This document shows, in pieces, positions 9,089-18,226 of a DNA stretch of 64,000 nucleotides. This DNA comes from Pseudomonadota bacterium. Lineage in GTDB: Bacteria > Pseudomonadota > Alphaproteobacteria > UBA1280 > RI-95. The stretch covers positions 186,001 to 250,000 of the forward strand of contig WGLU01000002.1 of assembly GCA_016125375.1 (NCBI GenBank). The letters are read 5' to 3'. The notes under the pieces were generated by a model. The model was not told where the DNA came from. It searched no databases and was given only the letters and a program-made list of their open reading frames with translations. The first letter of the stretch is position 1. Every line of letters begins with the position of its first letter. Both the position numbers and the translations under genes were made by a program.

Positions 9089-9358
9089 TTATTTCTTGTC
9101 ACCGTCCACATGGGCGGCCCAGATGTCGCCCAGCCACCAGGCCATGACCATGCCATAGCCCCAGCCGGGGTGTCCGTTCTTGTACTCCCGCCATTCCATG
9201 GCCTGACCGACCATCTGCCGGGTCTGCGACTGGCAGTTCAGCCAGCGCACGGCCCAGTCCTTGGGGGTGAGGTACATGGTGATGAGGTAGTCACCATCAC
9301 GGAACTTGGGGAACTCTTCGCACGCGGTTTCCACGTGGTAGAACATTTTGATGAGCAT
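9089..9358 (-). CDS. Hypothetical small protein
   Basis: 89 residues; start at 9358 after AAGGAGTC at ideal spacing. The sequence is rich in aromatic residues (six Trp, several Tyr and Phe) and Met, with WREYKNGHPGWGYGMVMAWWLGDIWAAH in its C-terminal half; it is not a clear membrane protein. It starts 44 bases after the peptidyl-tRNA hydrolase gene and probably shares its transcript. No family recognised. Confidence 0.6.
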   Translation of the reverse strand: MLIKMFYHVETACEEFPKFRDGDYLITMYLTPKDWAVRWLNCQSQTRQMVGQAMEWREYKNGHPGWGYGMVMAWWLGDIWAAHVDGDKK

Positions 9359-9402
9359 GAGGGACTCCTTTCCGTCATGCCGGTGGATCCAAAAAGTGCG
9401 GA

Positions 9403-9777
9403 TTAGTCGAGCAACTGGAGCTTGTCGATGAAAGCCGGCAGCTCGGCACGGGTCACAGGGCCAATGCCAATGGCCGTGAGCGTCGGCTCGGGAAACACGG
9501 TCCGGCCCTCGTCCACCACCAGGTGGCAAGGCAGGCCCAGTTCGTCACACGCCGTGCGGATACGCTCGATGGCGGCCGCATTTTTGGCGTACTTGGTGAT
9601 TTTTGCACGGCCTTGCGTGGCCAGATAGCCCTGGGCACGCTCGGGGCATTCCACCTGAGCCGTCAGCAGCGCGCCCTCAAAGGCGTGCCCGGTCTGGCCG
9701 GAGAGTTTGCCGCGCTTGAGCGCGTCCAGCAGGTCCTTGCGCACGATGGCGTAGAGGCGAAGTTCGTCAGAAGACAT
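9403..9777 (-). CDS. Peptidyl-tRNA hydrolase, Pth2 fold
   Basis: 124 residues; start at 9777 behind AGGGAG. The pattern matches the Pth2 (archaeal/eukaryotic type) family: YAIVRKDL near the N-terminus, GKLSGQTGHAFEGAL, a central KITKYAKN, LVVDEGRTVF and TLTAIGIGPV near the C-terminus. Pth2 releases tRNA from stalled peptidyl-tRNA. Bacterial members are less common than Pth1, and many are of unknown role. The 5' leader contains TTTCTTACCC, like the small orphan genes of this window. Family call is good; in vivo function is inference. Confidence 0.75.
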   Translation of the reverse strand: MSSDELRLYAIVRKDLLDALKRGKLSGQTGHAFEGALLTAQVECPERAQGYLATQGRAKITKYAKNAAAIERIRTACDELGLPCHLVVDEGRTVFPEPTLTAIGIGPVTRAELPAFIDKLQLLD

Positions 9778-9877
9778 GGAGAGACTCCCTGAAGGGTAAG
9801 AAACGTCAGAACAAGGTTTATGCGCCCCACTTTGACCCATACCCCCCTTAACGCGCAAGACAAAATGTATACACTTG

Positions 9878-9906
9878 TTGACAAAAGATGCCCGCCCTTT
9901 CATTTT
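9878..9906 (+). promoter_or_regulatory. Candidate sigma-70 promoter for the 9972 gene
   Basis: TTGACA at 9878-9883, 17 bases, then CATTTT at 9901-9906. The -35 is perfect and the -10 poor. It lies 65 bases before the start codon. Confidence 0.45.
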
Positions 9907-9971
9907 AGGGACATATCAACCGGCGTACCGTTTGTCTTTAATGCTCTTTCCCCAGCCGAAAGGCCTTTGCC

Positions 9972-10400
9972 ATGTTCCCCATCGACGCGACCACCGCCGA
10001 CCTCGTCACCCACCTGCGGAAGATTCTGCCGGAAGTGATGGCCAATAACATCTGGTGCGCGGAAACCTCCGCCGACCCGGCCAACTGGACGCCCGAGAAC
10101 CCCGCCTACGGGCAGTGCGCCGTGACCGCCCTGCTGGTGCAGGACCTCTGCGGCGGCGAAATCGTCTGGGCCGAGGCCGTTCTGCCCGACGGCAGCAAGG
10201 TCTCCCACTACTTCAACCGCCTGGATGGCGGCGAAGAGCTGGATGTGACCCGCGGCCAGTTCCCGGAGGGCACCATCGTCCCCGAGGGCAAGCCCCGCAA
10301 GCCCGGTCAAGACACCCGTGCCTACGTGCTGGCCTATCCCGTCACCGTGGCGCGCTACAAGCTGCTCTGCGACCGTGCCGGCCAGCCGGCCAACCTGTAA
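9972..10400 (+). CDS. YunG-like protein
   Basis: 142 residues. The order W-C-A-E-T..W-T-P-E-N-P..GQCAVTALLVQDLCGGEIVWAE, then SHYFNRLDGGEELDVTRGQF, resembles the YunG family, whose function is not established; the conserved Cys (GQCAVTAL), His (SHYFN) and Asp suggest a transglutaminase/cysteine-protease-like arrangement, which is inference. The start follows AAAGG by 10 bases. The leader before it is pyrimidine-rich (CTCTTTCCCC). A terminator follows directly. Monocistronic. Confidence 0.6.
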   Translation: MFPIDATTADLVTHLRKILPEVMANNIWCAETSADPANWTPENPAYGQCAVTALLVQDLCGGEIVWAEAVLPDGSKVSHYFNRLDGGEELDVTRGQFPEGTIVPEGKPRKPGQDTRAYVLAYPVTVARYKLLCDRAGQPANL

Positions 10401-10407
10401 AACGAGG

Positions 10408-10438
10408 AACCCCGCCATCCGGCGGGGTTTCTTTGTTT
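10408..10438 (+). terminator. Rho-independent terminator
   Basis: A 7-bp stem (CCCCGCC with GGCGGGG, loop ATCC) is followed by TTTCTTTGTTT, 9 bases after the stop at 10400. Confidence 0.8.
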
Positions 10439-11585
10439 ACATGGTCAGCAACCGTTTCAGGAAGTCATCGCAGGCGACAAGTTGCGCCTTGCTGACGAAC
10501 TCGTCCGGCTTGTGTGCCTGCTCAATATGGCCGGGCCCGCAAATAACGGTCGGGATGCCCACCTTCTGGAAGCGCCCGCCCTCGGTTGCAAAGCTGGCAT
10601 GCGCCACACCATTCGCACCGGTCAACTGGCAGACAACGCGCACAATCTCGCTGTCTGTCGGCGTATCCATGCCCGGCACTTCGCACTCCACATCAAAGCT
10701 GAATGGCGCTTCCACGCCACGTTGGCGCATTTTGGGTGCCAGTTCGGCCTCGGCATAGGCCTTTATCTCTTCCAGCAACGCACGGGGGTCTACAGCCGCC
10801 ACAGGGCGGAACTCGAACATAAACTTACAGGACTGGGCGATAATGTTGGGTGCTGTACCGCCCTGAATCATGCCTGCGTGCATGGTGGTGTACGGCGGGT
10901 CATAATTGTGGTCAAAGGGGCCTTCCGTCGCCATGCGCTCGGCCATCTGGTGCAGAAAGGCAATCAGCTTGGCGGCGTTCTCAATCGCACTCACCCCCAC
11001 ATGGGTCATGCTGGAGTGCGCGGCCTTGCCGTGGACATGGCAGCATACATCCATGATGCCTTTATGGCCGGCCATGGGTTTCATCCCCGTGGGTTCGCCC
11101 ACAATACAGGCGGCAGGCAGTACGGGCAGCTGTTCCGTCAGGTCGGCAAGCAGGCGCTGCACGCCGATGCACCCGACCTCTTCATCGTAGCTGAGCGCAA
11201 TGTGCACAGGGCGCTTTTCGGCGTAGCGCTGCATGTTGGGTGCCTGCGCCAGTACGCTGGCAATAAAGCCCTTCATGTCACAGGTACCACGGCCATAGTA
11301 CTTGCCGTCACGTTCGGTCAGGAAGAACGGCTCGGTGGTCCAGTCCTGTCCGTCCACGGGCACCACGTCCGTGTGGCCGGACAGCACAATACCGGGCACC
11401 GACACATCCCCGAAGGTGGCCAGCAGGTTGGCTTTGGATTTTGTATCGTCATAAGTCAGGCGGCAGGTGGCGCCGTTGTGCTCCAACAGGGCCATGGCGT
11501 AGGCGATCAGGTCCAGATTGGCGTTGCGGCTGGTGGTGTCGAACGCCACCAGATTTTCCAGTATCTGCGCCGTCGTGAGGGGCAT
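10437..11585 (-). CDS. argE: Acetylornithine deacetylase (M20 family)
   Basis: 382 residues. Hydrolyses N-acetylornithine to ornithine in arginine synthesis. The M20 metallopeptidase motifs are in order: SGHTDVVP, GRGTCDMKG (bridging Asp), YDEEVGCIG (catalytic Glu pair), IVGEPT, and GPGHIEQAHKPDEFV with the last zinc ligand; a lid/dimer domain (AHSSMTHVGVSAIENAAKL) lies in the middle. It is last in a leftward alaS-cdd-argE run, starting 3 bases after the cdd stop. Confusion with DapE is possible, but the residue pattern favours ArgE. Confidence 0.88.
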   Translation of the reverse strand: MPLTTAQILENLVAFDTTSRNANLDLIAYAMALLEHNGATCRLTYDDTKSKANLLATFGDVSVPGIVLSGHTDVVPVDGQDWTTEPFFLTERDGKYYGRGTCDMKGFIASVLAQAPNMQRYAEKRPVHIALSYDEEVGCIGVQRLLADLTEQLPVLPAACIVGEPTGMKPMAGHKGIMDVCCHVHGKAAHSSMTHVGVSAIENAAKLIAFLHQMAERMATEGPFDHNYDPPYTTMHAGMIQGGTAPNIIAQSCKFMFEFRPVAAVDPRALLEEIKAYAEAELAPKMRQRGVEAPFSFDVECEVPGMDTPTDSEIVRVVCQLTGANGVAHASFATEGGRFQKVGIPTVICGPGHIEQAHKPDEFVSKAQLVACDDFLKRLLTM

Positions 11586-11588
11586 GGA

Positions 11589-12032
11589 TTAAACGTCCTG
11601 TTTGGCAAACTTGCGGGTTTTATACTTAAAGGGCAACAGCTCGGCCACGCTGACCTTTTTGACGCCGTCCTCGGTCGGGACAATCAGGTAGCAGTCGGGC
11701 CCAAAGTCGCTGATAATCTCGCGGCAGCGGCCACAGGGCGAGACCACCTTGATGGTCTGGTCAGCCTCTTGCGGGCGCGGGTGACGCACAGCCGCCACGA
11801 TAACCGGAACAGGATCACCTTCGGAAATGGCTTTACCCAGCGCGATGGATTCGGCACAGATGGAGCATTGCCCCACGCTGCCATCCAGATGCACAGCGGT
11901 GTACACCTTGCCGGAGGTCGTCTTGATTGCCGCCCCGATGTGGTGCTTGTCGGGGAAGTAGTGCCGCTTGATGATGGCGCGCGCTTCCTCGATCAGCTTC
12001 AGGTCATCCTTGTTCAGGTTTTTGTAATTCAT
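11589..12032 (-). CDS. Cytidine deaminase-like protein
   Basis: 147 residues. Zinc-dependent nucleoside deaminase fold: CAES at about residues 58-61 supplies the first Cys ligand and the catalytic Glu, and PCGRC near 99-103 the other two Cys ligands. The shape resembles tetrameric cytidine deaminases and blasticidin-S deaminase. The ATG overlaps the alaS stop by four bases (ATGA type), so translation is probably coupled. Substrate cannot be fixed from sequence. Confidence 0.78.
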   Translation of the reverse strand: MNYKNLNKDDLKLIEEARAIIKRHYFPDKHHIGAAIKTTSGKVYTAVHLDGSVGQCSICAESIALGKAISEGDPVPVIVAAVRHPRPQEADQTIKVVSPCGRCREIISDFGPDCYLIVPTEDGVKKVSVAELLPFKYKTRKFAKQDV

Positions 12033-14707
12033 GCAGCACTCCCCACAACGCTGGCGCGGGCGGCCAGCAATGCATCCGCAATACCGGCAGGGTCCTTACC
12101 GCCAGCCATGGCCATATCCGGGCGGCCACCACCGCGGCCCCCAACCTTCTCGGCAGCAATGCCCACAATCTGCCCGGCGTTGTATTTACCCACCAGATCT
12201 TTGGTCACACCAACGACGATGGAGGCTTTATCCTCGCCTTTCGCAGCCAGCACAACCACGCCGCTGCCCATGCGGTTTTTCAGGTCGTCCACCATCTCGC
12301 GCAGGGTATTGGCGTCAAGGTCACCGACCTCGGCACCGATAAAGGTCACGCCGTTAACGGTCTCGGCCTTGCCCATCAGGTCGTCGGCACCGCCACCTGC
12401 GGCACCGCCCTTGCGGGCATCCTTCACCTGCTGCTTGAGGTCTTTCACCTCTTTCTGCAAGGCCGCAATGCGCCCTTCCAGTTCTGCAGGTGCTGCTTTA
12501 AGTGATGCAGACAAGTCTTTGACTTGTTTTTCAAATCCGCTCATGTATTCCACGGCAACCGGCCCCGTGACCGCCTCGACACGGCGCACACCCGCAGCGA
12601 CCGAGGACTCGGCCACAAACTTGAACAAACCAATGTCCCCCGTGCGGGCAACGTGGGTACCGCCGCAGAGCTCGACCGAGAACGGCGTGCCGTTCTCACC
12701 CATGGTCAGCACGCGCACCTCATCGCCGTACTTCTCGCCGAACAGAGCCATAGCACCTGCTTCCATCGCGACATCTTTATCCATCAGGCGCGCCTTGACG
12801 GGCTGGTTGGCCCAGATCATGGCGTTGACCTTATCCTCGATGGTTTTCAGCTCTTCCGCGGTCACCGCTTTGGGGTGGGAGAAGTCGAAACGTGTCCGCT
12901 GCTCATTCACCAGCGAGCCTTTTTGGAAGACGTGGTCACCCAGCACCTCGCGCAGCACAGCGTGCATCAGGTGCGTAGCCGAGTGGTTACGCATAATCTG
13001 CGCGCGGCGGTTTACATCCACCTTCAACTGCACGGCGTCGCCCACAGTCAGGGTGCCTTCGGTCACCTCAATCACATGCTGGAACAGCGCACCTTCAATG
13101 GCCTTTTGGGTATCGGTCACTTTGGCTTTGCCGCCTTCGGCAATCACCACGCCCGTATCACCAACCTGACCGCCGGATTCGCCGTAGAACGGCGTCTGGT
13201 TGACCAGCAGTACGGCCTTGTCGCCTTTTTTCAAGGTGTTTACAACTTTATCGCCCTGCACCAGCGCCTGAATCACACCCTCGGCAGCGGTGGCTTCATA
13301 GCCCAGAAACTCCGTTGCGCCCACTTTGTCCTTCAGGTCGAACCACACAGGGGAAAGTTTGTTCTGCCCTGTGCCGCCCATGCCGGCTGCGCGGGCACGC
13401 TGGCGTTGTTCTTCCATCGCTGTCTCAAACGCAGCCTCGTCCACACCAATGCCGCGGGCACGGAGCGCATCCGCCGTCAGGTCCATGGGGAAGCCGTAGG
13501 TATCGTACAGTTTAAACGCCACAGCGCCGGAGAGCTTGTCACCCTCTTTCAGGTTGGCACTCTCCTCGTCCAGAATCTTCATGCCTTGAAAGAGGGTGCG
13601 GCCGAAACGTTCCTCTTCCAGCTTGATGATATCCATCACCATCTGGGCGCCGCGGGTGAGCTCCTGATAATGTTCACCCATCACACCAACAAGAGCCGGT
13701 ACTAAATTGTAAATAAATGGTTTTTCCATACCCAAAAGGTGGCCATGGCGCATTGCCCGGCGCATGATACGGCGCAGCACATAGCCCCGCCCCTCGTTGG
13801 AGGGCATCACGCCGTCGACCATCAAAAAGCTCATGGCGCGCAGGTGGTCGGCGATAACGCGGAGGGACACATTTGTCTCCTCGTCCTTGCCGTAGGGCTT
13901 GCCTGTCAGCTCGGCGGCCTTTTTGATGATGGCCTGGAAAATATCCGTGTCGTAGTTGCTGTTCACACCCTGGCAGACCGCCATGACACGCTCCAGCCCC
14001 ATGCCGGTGTCGATACCCGTCTGTTGAAGCTTGCCGACAACCTGCCCGCCTTCGAGCATGTACTGCATGAACACCATGTTCCAAATTTCGACCCAGCGGT
14101 CGCCATCCTCTTCCGGCGTGCCGGGGCGTCCACCCCAGATATGGCTGCCGTGATCGTAAAAAATCTCGCTGCAGGGACCGCACGGGCCGTCATCACCCAT
14201 GGTCCAGAAATTATCGGAGGCGTATTTTTTGCCCTTGTTGTCGCCGATGCGGATGATGTCATCCTTGCTGAGACCGATTTTCTTGTGCCAGATGTCGAAC
14301 GCTTCGTCATCCTCGTGGTAAACCGTCACGCACATGCGCTTGGGGTCGAGGCCGAGGTGGTTGGTCAGCAGGTCCCATGCATAGGTGATGGCATCCTCCT
14401 TGAAGTAATCACCGAAAGAGAAGTTCCCCAGCATCTCGAAAAACGTATGGTGGCGCGCGGTATGGCCCACATTTTCAAGGTCGTTGTGCTTGCCGCCGGC
14501 ACGCACGCAGCGCTGGGACGATGTGGCCCGGACGTAGGCGCGCTTCTCGGCGCCCAGAAAGGTGTTTTTGAACTGTACCATACCGGAGTTGGTGAACATG
14601 AGTGTAGGGTCGTTCGTGGGTACCAGCGACGACGACGCCACCACAGTGTGGCCCTTGCCCTCAAAGTAGCTCAGAAACTTGGAACGAATGTCGCTGCCGG
14701 TCAGCAT
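12029..14707 (-). CDS. alaS: Alanyl-tRNA synthetase
   Basis: 892 residues, the full length of a bacterial AlaRS. Charges tRNA-Ala. The N-terminal class II catalytic domain starts MLTGSDIRSKFLSYFEGKGH and contains the aminoacylation motifs; the editing domain carries HSATHLMHAVL (HxxxH) and ELCGGTHV, which bind zinc and clear Ser/Gly-tRNA; a coiled region and a Gly-rich C-Ala domain (GGGRPDMAMAGGKD) close the protein. The start at 14707 is chosen for an AGAGG site 9 bases upstream; the frame extends to 14758. First gene of the alaS-cdd-argE operon. Confidence 0.97.
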   Translation of the reverse strand: MLTGSDIRSKFLSYFEGKGHTVVASSSLVPTNDPTLMFTNSGMVQFKNTFLGAEKRAYVRATSSQRCVRAGGKHNDLENVGHTARHHTFFEMLGNFSFGDYFKEDAITYAWDLLTNHLGLDPKRMCVTVYHEDDEAFDIWHKKIGLSKDDIIRIGDNKGKKYASDNFWTMGDDGPCGPCSEIFYDHGSHIWGGRPGTPEEDGDRWVEIWNMVFMQYMLEGGQVVGKLQQTGIDTGMGLERVMAVCQGVNSNYDTDIFQAIIKKAAELTGKPYGKDEETNVSLRVIADHLRAMSFLMVDGVMPSNEGRGYVLRRIMRRAMRHGHLLGMEKPFIYNLVPALVGVMGEHYQELTRGAQMVMDIIKLEEERFGRTLFQGMKILDEESANLKEGDKLSGAVAFKLYDTYGFPMDLTADALRARGIGVDEAAFETAMEEQRQRARAAGMGGTGQNKLSPVWFDLKDKVGATEFLGYEATAAEGVIQALVQGDKVVNTLKKGDKAVLLVNQTPFYGESGGQVGDTGVVIAEGGKAKVTDTQKAIEGALFQHVIEVTEGTLTVGDAVQLKVDVNRRAQIMRNHSATHLMHAVLREVLGDHVFQKGSLVNEQRTRFDFSHPKAVTAEELKTIEDKVNAMIWANQPVKARLMDKDVAMEAGAMALFGEKYGDEVRVLTMGENGTPFSVELCGGTHVARTGDIGLFKFVAESSVAAGVRRVEAVTGPVAVEYMSGFEKQVKDLSASLKAAPAELEGRIAALQKEVKDLKQQVKDARKGGAAGGGADDLMGKAETVNGVTFIGAEVGDLDANTLREMVDDLKNRMGSGVVVLAAKGEDKASIVVGVTKDLVGKYNAGQIVGIAAEKVGGRGGGRPDMAMAGGKDPAGIADALLAARASVVGSAA

Positions 14708-14933
14708 GGTGTGCACCTCTTGTTCATCAAAAATCAACGGGACGCCTATCTTAAGCAAAATCGCGCCACAGGCAAGTATTTACGCACAGGGGCACACCCG
14801 CTGCAAGGGCTGAGACAAGGTTAGAGACCGCAATTTTTGCCATCCATCATAAGAAACTACACAGACGCCTCCGTTTAGGCTTAAATGGAAGCGGTAAAAA
14901 CAAAAGAATATCTAAACAACAACGGACAGACCC

Positions 14934-15476
14934 ATGACCGCCCAAACCCTGCTGACGGCCCTGTTGCTGAGTTGCATTGCCCCCCTTGCCCACGCCACAC
15001 CTGAGGATGCGGATAAACGGCCCGATGAGATGATCGAGGTCAACACCCCCATTCAGGCACAAAAGTGGTTCTATGAGGATATTGTCCGCAAGGCGCAAAA
15101 CGGTAGCCCTGCCTCCATGCACACGCTGGCCATCATGTACTATGAGGGCAAGGGGGTGGACAAAAGCCTGCCCGAAACCATCACCTGGCTTGAGCGCGCG
15201 GCAAAAGTAGGCTACGGCCCGTCCATGACGGCACTGGGTAATCTCTACCGTTGGGAAGACGGCATCAAGGACGAAGAGAAAGCCCTCGACTGGTTCCTTA
15301 AAGGTGCGGAGAAAGGTGAATACCTGTCCATGAAAAACGCTGGTGACATTTTCAGCAAAGGCATCGAGGGCACCCTGCCCCCCAACCCTGCAGCAGCCAT
15401 GCAGTGGTACAGCAACGCGGAACGGGCGAAAAAACGCGCCGAACGCCGCGCCGTACGCCAGATGAACGGCCGCTAA
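14934..15476 (+). CDS. Secreted Sel1-like repeat protein
   Basis: 180 residues with a signal peptide (MTAQTLLTALLLSCIAPLAHA). At least two Sel1-like tetratricopeptide-type repeats follow (SMHTLAIMYYEGKGVDKSLPETITWLERAAK, SMTALGNLYRWEDG...EKALDWFLKGAEKG), plus a third degenerate one to residue 165; the tail is very basic. Such proteins act as periplasmic scaffolds in protein-protein contacts; partner unknown. Its stop codon overlaps the stop of the convergent cobT by two bases, leaving no room for a terminator. Confidence 0.78.
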   Translation: MTAQTLLTALLLSCIAPLAHATPEDADKRPDEMIEVNTPIQAQKWFYEDIVRKAQNGSPASMHTLAIMYYEGKGVDKSLPETITWLERAAKVGYGPSMTALGNLYRWEDGIKDEEKALDWFLKGAEKGEYLSMKNAGDIFSKGIEGTLPPNPAAAMQWYSNAERAKKRAERRAVRQMNGR

Positions 15477-17272
15477 GAGGCTTTTTTGTGGGGTCTGCGA
15501 CTGAACAGGCCAACCACCCGCTCCACCAGTGCCATGCCCAGTTGTGACGGATCGTCGATGGTAATCGCGTTCTTGTAGTAACGGCGCACGTCGTGGCCGA
15601 TACCGATGGCCAGCAGCTCCACCTGTTTTGTCCGCTCGATCTGGATAATAACCTCGCGCAGGTGGCGATCCAGATAATTGACCTCGTTATGCTTGTCGGT
15701 GGCGTAATCCACAGGTGCACCGTCAGAAATCACAATCAGGATGCGCCGTTTTTCCTTACGCTTGAGCAGGCGTTTATAGGCCCACAGCAGACTTTCGCCG
15801 TCAATATTCTCTTTCAGCAGGTCATCGGCCAGCATGACGGAAAAGTTGGTCTTGGCTTTACGGTACGGCTCTTCTGCGCCCTTGTAAATTACGTGCAACA
15901 GGTCGTTCAGGCGCCCGGGCGTGGCAGGACTGCCGTCGGCAATCCATTGCAGACGCGACTGGCCACCTTTCCACGTCTGCGTGGTAAAGCCCAACACTTC
16001 CACGCCCACGCCGCAGCGTTCCAGCGTGCGACCCAGCACATCGGCAGAAACGGCGGCCATCTCTATTGGTCTGCCGCGCATGGAGCCAGAGTTATCCACC
16101 AGCAACGTCACCACCGTATCACGCATTTTAATCTCGCCCGGCAAACGGTAGAGGTAGGTCTCGCCTTTGACAATTGCCTGCGTCAGTTTGGCAGGGTCAA
16201 TAAGCCCCTCCTCCTGATCCAGCTTCCAGCCCGTTTCGGTCGTGGCGCTCAGGTACCGCTGGAGCTTGGCCGCCAATTTGGAGACGATCCTGCGGTTACC
16301 TGCAGTGACGGACTTATACCGCTCGCGCAGGCGTTGCAGCTCGGCCCCGGTGACCATTTCCCGTGCGGGTGCAATCCGGTCAAACTGGGTGGTGTAGGCA
16401 TGGTAGGTGCGCAGGCCGCCCTGCCCTTCGGCAGGCTGGGCACCGGCGCTGGATTCCTCGCCCTCTGTCTGTTCGCTATCGTCCAGCGATGCATCCTGAC
16501 CGCTGCTCTCCATCTGCATATCTTCGCTGGCGCTGCTTTCGCCATCCGCAGGGCTACTGTCGCTATCGTCGCCACTGCCCTCGCTGCTGTTGTCGGCATC
16601 TTTATCCTGTGCGCTGGAGTCGTCGCTGGGTTGGGGGTCTTCCTCTTCCTCCGCAAGGCCCAGAATCTTCAACAGCTCCTCGTAGGCCCGCACACGGCCA
16701 GCCTCGGTCTGGAGCGCTAACGGCGCCGATTTGACCCATTCCTTGAGCTTGTGGGGAAAGCGCTCCTGCCCGTGGGTCAGCAACTCGCTCTGTACATCAT
16801 CCAACACTTGCCCCATACGCTGGCGCAGGGCCAGCCCTACCAGATAGGACAACGGAACATCCGGCAGCTCCCGCAAGGCATACGCTCGGGCTTCCATTGC
16901 GCCCAGTGTACCCAGATTGACGCCTGTACCGGGGAACTGGCGCATCCCCATAACCTCTGCACGGGCAGCCTCTACATCAGAGAGGACTTTCAGGGCAGCG
17001 GGCATAACCCGCGCAAAGTGCGTCTGCATCAACGTGCTGCCGCCATAGCGGCGCAGGAATGCGGCACGGTCTGCAAACCCGCGCACAAGGCGCATATCAC
17101 GCGGTGTTGCGCGCGGCGGCAGGTCGGGAATGACCACATCGCCCGTCGGTGCCTCCGACAGGCTATTGCCCAGTGTGACCTTGAGTTTAGGATTGCCCGA
17201 AAGCGCGCGCGTGGTTTGCTCCAACGCGTGGAGGAACTGCTCCCTCTCCCGTTCGCGTTCGCGGCCCGACAT
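15473..17272 (-). CDS. cobT: Cobaltochelatase subunit CobT (von Willebrand A type)
   Basis: 599 residues. In the aerobic cobalamin pathway CobT and CobS form the AAA+ chaperone that drives the CobN chelatase to insert cobalt into hydrogenobyrinate diamide. The architecture fits: an alpha-helical N-terminal part (1-206), a long Asp/Glu/Ser-rich linker (about 207-285) and a C-terminal VWA domain with the MIDAS motif DNSGS at 393-397. It begins 3 bases after the cobS stop, a two-gene operon. No cobN or other cobalamin gene is in the window; orphan cobST pairs are known in alphaproteobacteria and may serve another purpose. Confidence 0.88.
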   Translation of the reverse strand: MSGREREREREQFLHALEQTTRALSGNPKLKVTLGNSLSEAPTGDVVIPDLPPRATPRDMRLVRGFADRAAFLRRYGGSTLMQTHFARVMPAALKVLSDVEAARAEVMGMRQFPGTGVNLGTLGAMEARAYALRELPDVPLSYLVGLALRQRMGQVLDDVQSELLTHGQERFPHKLKEWVKSAPLALQTEAGRVRAYEELLKILGLAEEEEDPQPSDDSSAQDKDADNSSEGSGDDSDSSPADGESSASEDMQMESSGQDASLDDSEQTEGEESSAGAQPAEGQGGLRTYHAYTTQFDRIAPAREMVTGAELQRLRERYKSVTAGNRRIVSKLAAKLQRYLSATTETGWKLDQEEGLIDPAKLTQAIVKGETYLYRLPGEIKMRDTVVTLLVDNSGSMRGRPIEMAAVSADVLGRTLERCGVGVEVLGFTTQTWKGGQSRLQWIADGSPATPGRLNDLLHVIYKGAEEPYRKAKTNFSVMLADDLLKENIDGESLLWAYKRLLKRKEKRRILIVISDGAPVDYATDKHNEVNYLDRHLREVIIQIERTKQVELLAIGIGHDVRRYYKNAITIDDPSQLGMALVERVVGLFSRRPHKKAS

Positions 17273-17275
17273 GGC

Positions 17276-18226
17276 TTATTCGCCCGCCAGCTTGCCGAAT
17301 ACCCGCTGGTAGTATTCCAGCAGGGTATCCTCGTCTTCCACATCTGCACGGTTGATGAAGCTGAGGTGGAAGGCACGGTAAACATCGCCAAAAATCTCGG
17401 TATTCTGGGCCCACATGATGACGGTACGCGGCGACATGACGGTGGAGATATCCCCCGCCACAAAGCCGGTGCGCGTCAACCCCGCGAGGCGGACCATCTT
17501 CTCCACCATATCGCGCTGGTTATGCAGGCTGGGCACTTGGGCCAGAACGATATCGACCTCTTTATCCTCGCCCAGATAGTTCAACCGCACGACCATGTTC
17601 CAACGGTCCATCTGCGCCTGGTTGAGCTGGTGGGTCCCCTGATACATGCCCGTCGCGTCACCCAGACCAACGGTGTTGGACGTCCCGAACAGACGGAACT
17701 TTTTATGCGGGTAGATGATGCGGTTCTGGTCCGGCAGCGACAATGCGCCGTCTTTTTCCAGCAATCTTTGTATGACGAACATCACTTCCGGGCGGCCGGC
17801 ATCATACTCGTCGAGCACCAGAACCATCGGGCGCTTGAGTGCCCACGGCAGGATGCCTTCTTTGAAGGCGGTAATCTGATGACCATCTTCCAGCACAATG
17901 GCGTCCTTGCCCACCAAATCAAGGCGGGAGATGTGGCCATCCATGTTCAGACGGAAGCACGGCCAGTTCAGACGGGCAGCCACCTGCTCGATGTGGGTGG
18001 ATTTACCCGTACCGTGGTACCCCTGTACCAGAATGCGCAGATTATGCTCGAAACCGGCCAGCAAAACCTGCGTGGTTTCCGGGTCAAACTGGTAAGCGGG
18101 GTCAACAGCCGGCACGAACTCGGACGGTTCGGCGAAGCCTTCCACCACCATGTCAGAATCGACGCCGAAAACATCCCTTACCTTAAAGGTACGGGTCTCG
18201 GCCGTTTGGTTATGCAAATCAGACAT
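17276..18226 (-). CDS. cobS: Cobaltochelatase subunit CobS (AAA+ ATPase)
   Basis: 316 residues. MoxR-like AAA+ ATPase partner of CobT. Walker A is GYHGTGKST (69-77); Walker B is MVLVLDEYDA near 127-136; sensor region RLFGTSNTVGLGDATGMYQGTH follows. The N-terminal VRDVFGVDSDM segment is typical of CobS. The start at 18226 is chosen for GGGAG 6 bases upstream and because the frame beyond it is not CobS-like. Confidence 0.9.
   Translation of the reverse strand: MSDLHNQTAETRTFKVRDVFGVDSDMVVEGFAEPSEFVPAVDPAYQFDPETTQVLLAGFEHNLRILVQGYHGTGKSTHIEQVAARLNWPCFRLNMDGHISRLDLVGKDAIVLEDGHQITAFKEGILPWALKRPMVLVLDEYDAGRPEVMFVIQRLLEKDGALSLPDQNRIIYPHKKFRLFGTSNTVGLGDATGMYQGTHQLNQAQMDRWNMVVRLNYLGEDKEVDIVLAQVPSLHNQRDMVEKMVRLAGLTRTGFVAGDISTVMSPRTVIMWAQNTEIFGDVYRAFHLSFINRADVEDEDTLLEYYQRVFGKLAGE

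Noticed and set aside
10482..13169. An 895-codon open frame on the + strand, antisense to argE, cdd and alaS
   Set aside because: It crosses three recognisable genes on the other strand, has no family resemblance, and reflects the codon pattern of those genes. The same applies to long antisense frames at 1406-2518, 3635-5098, 16751-18241, 23640-25154 and 43297-45135.
14790..14830. GGCTGAGA near GGGGCACACCC, reminiscent of a TPP riboswitch
   Set aside because: The second conserved half (CTGATCTGGATAATGCCAGCG-like) is missing and the downstream gene is a Sel1-repeat protein, not a thiamine gene.
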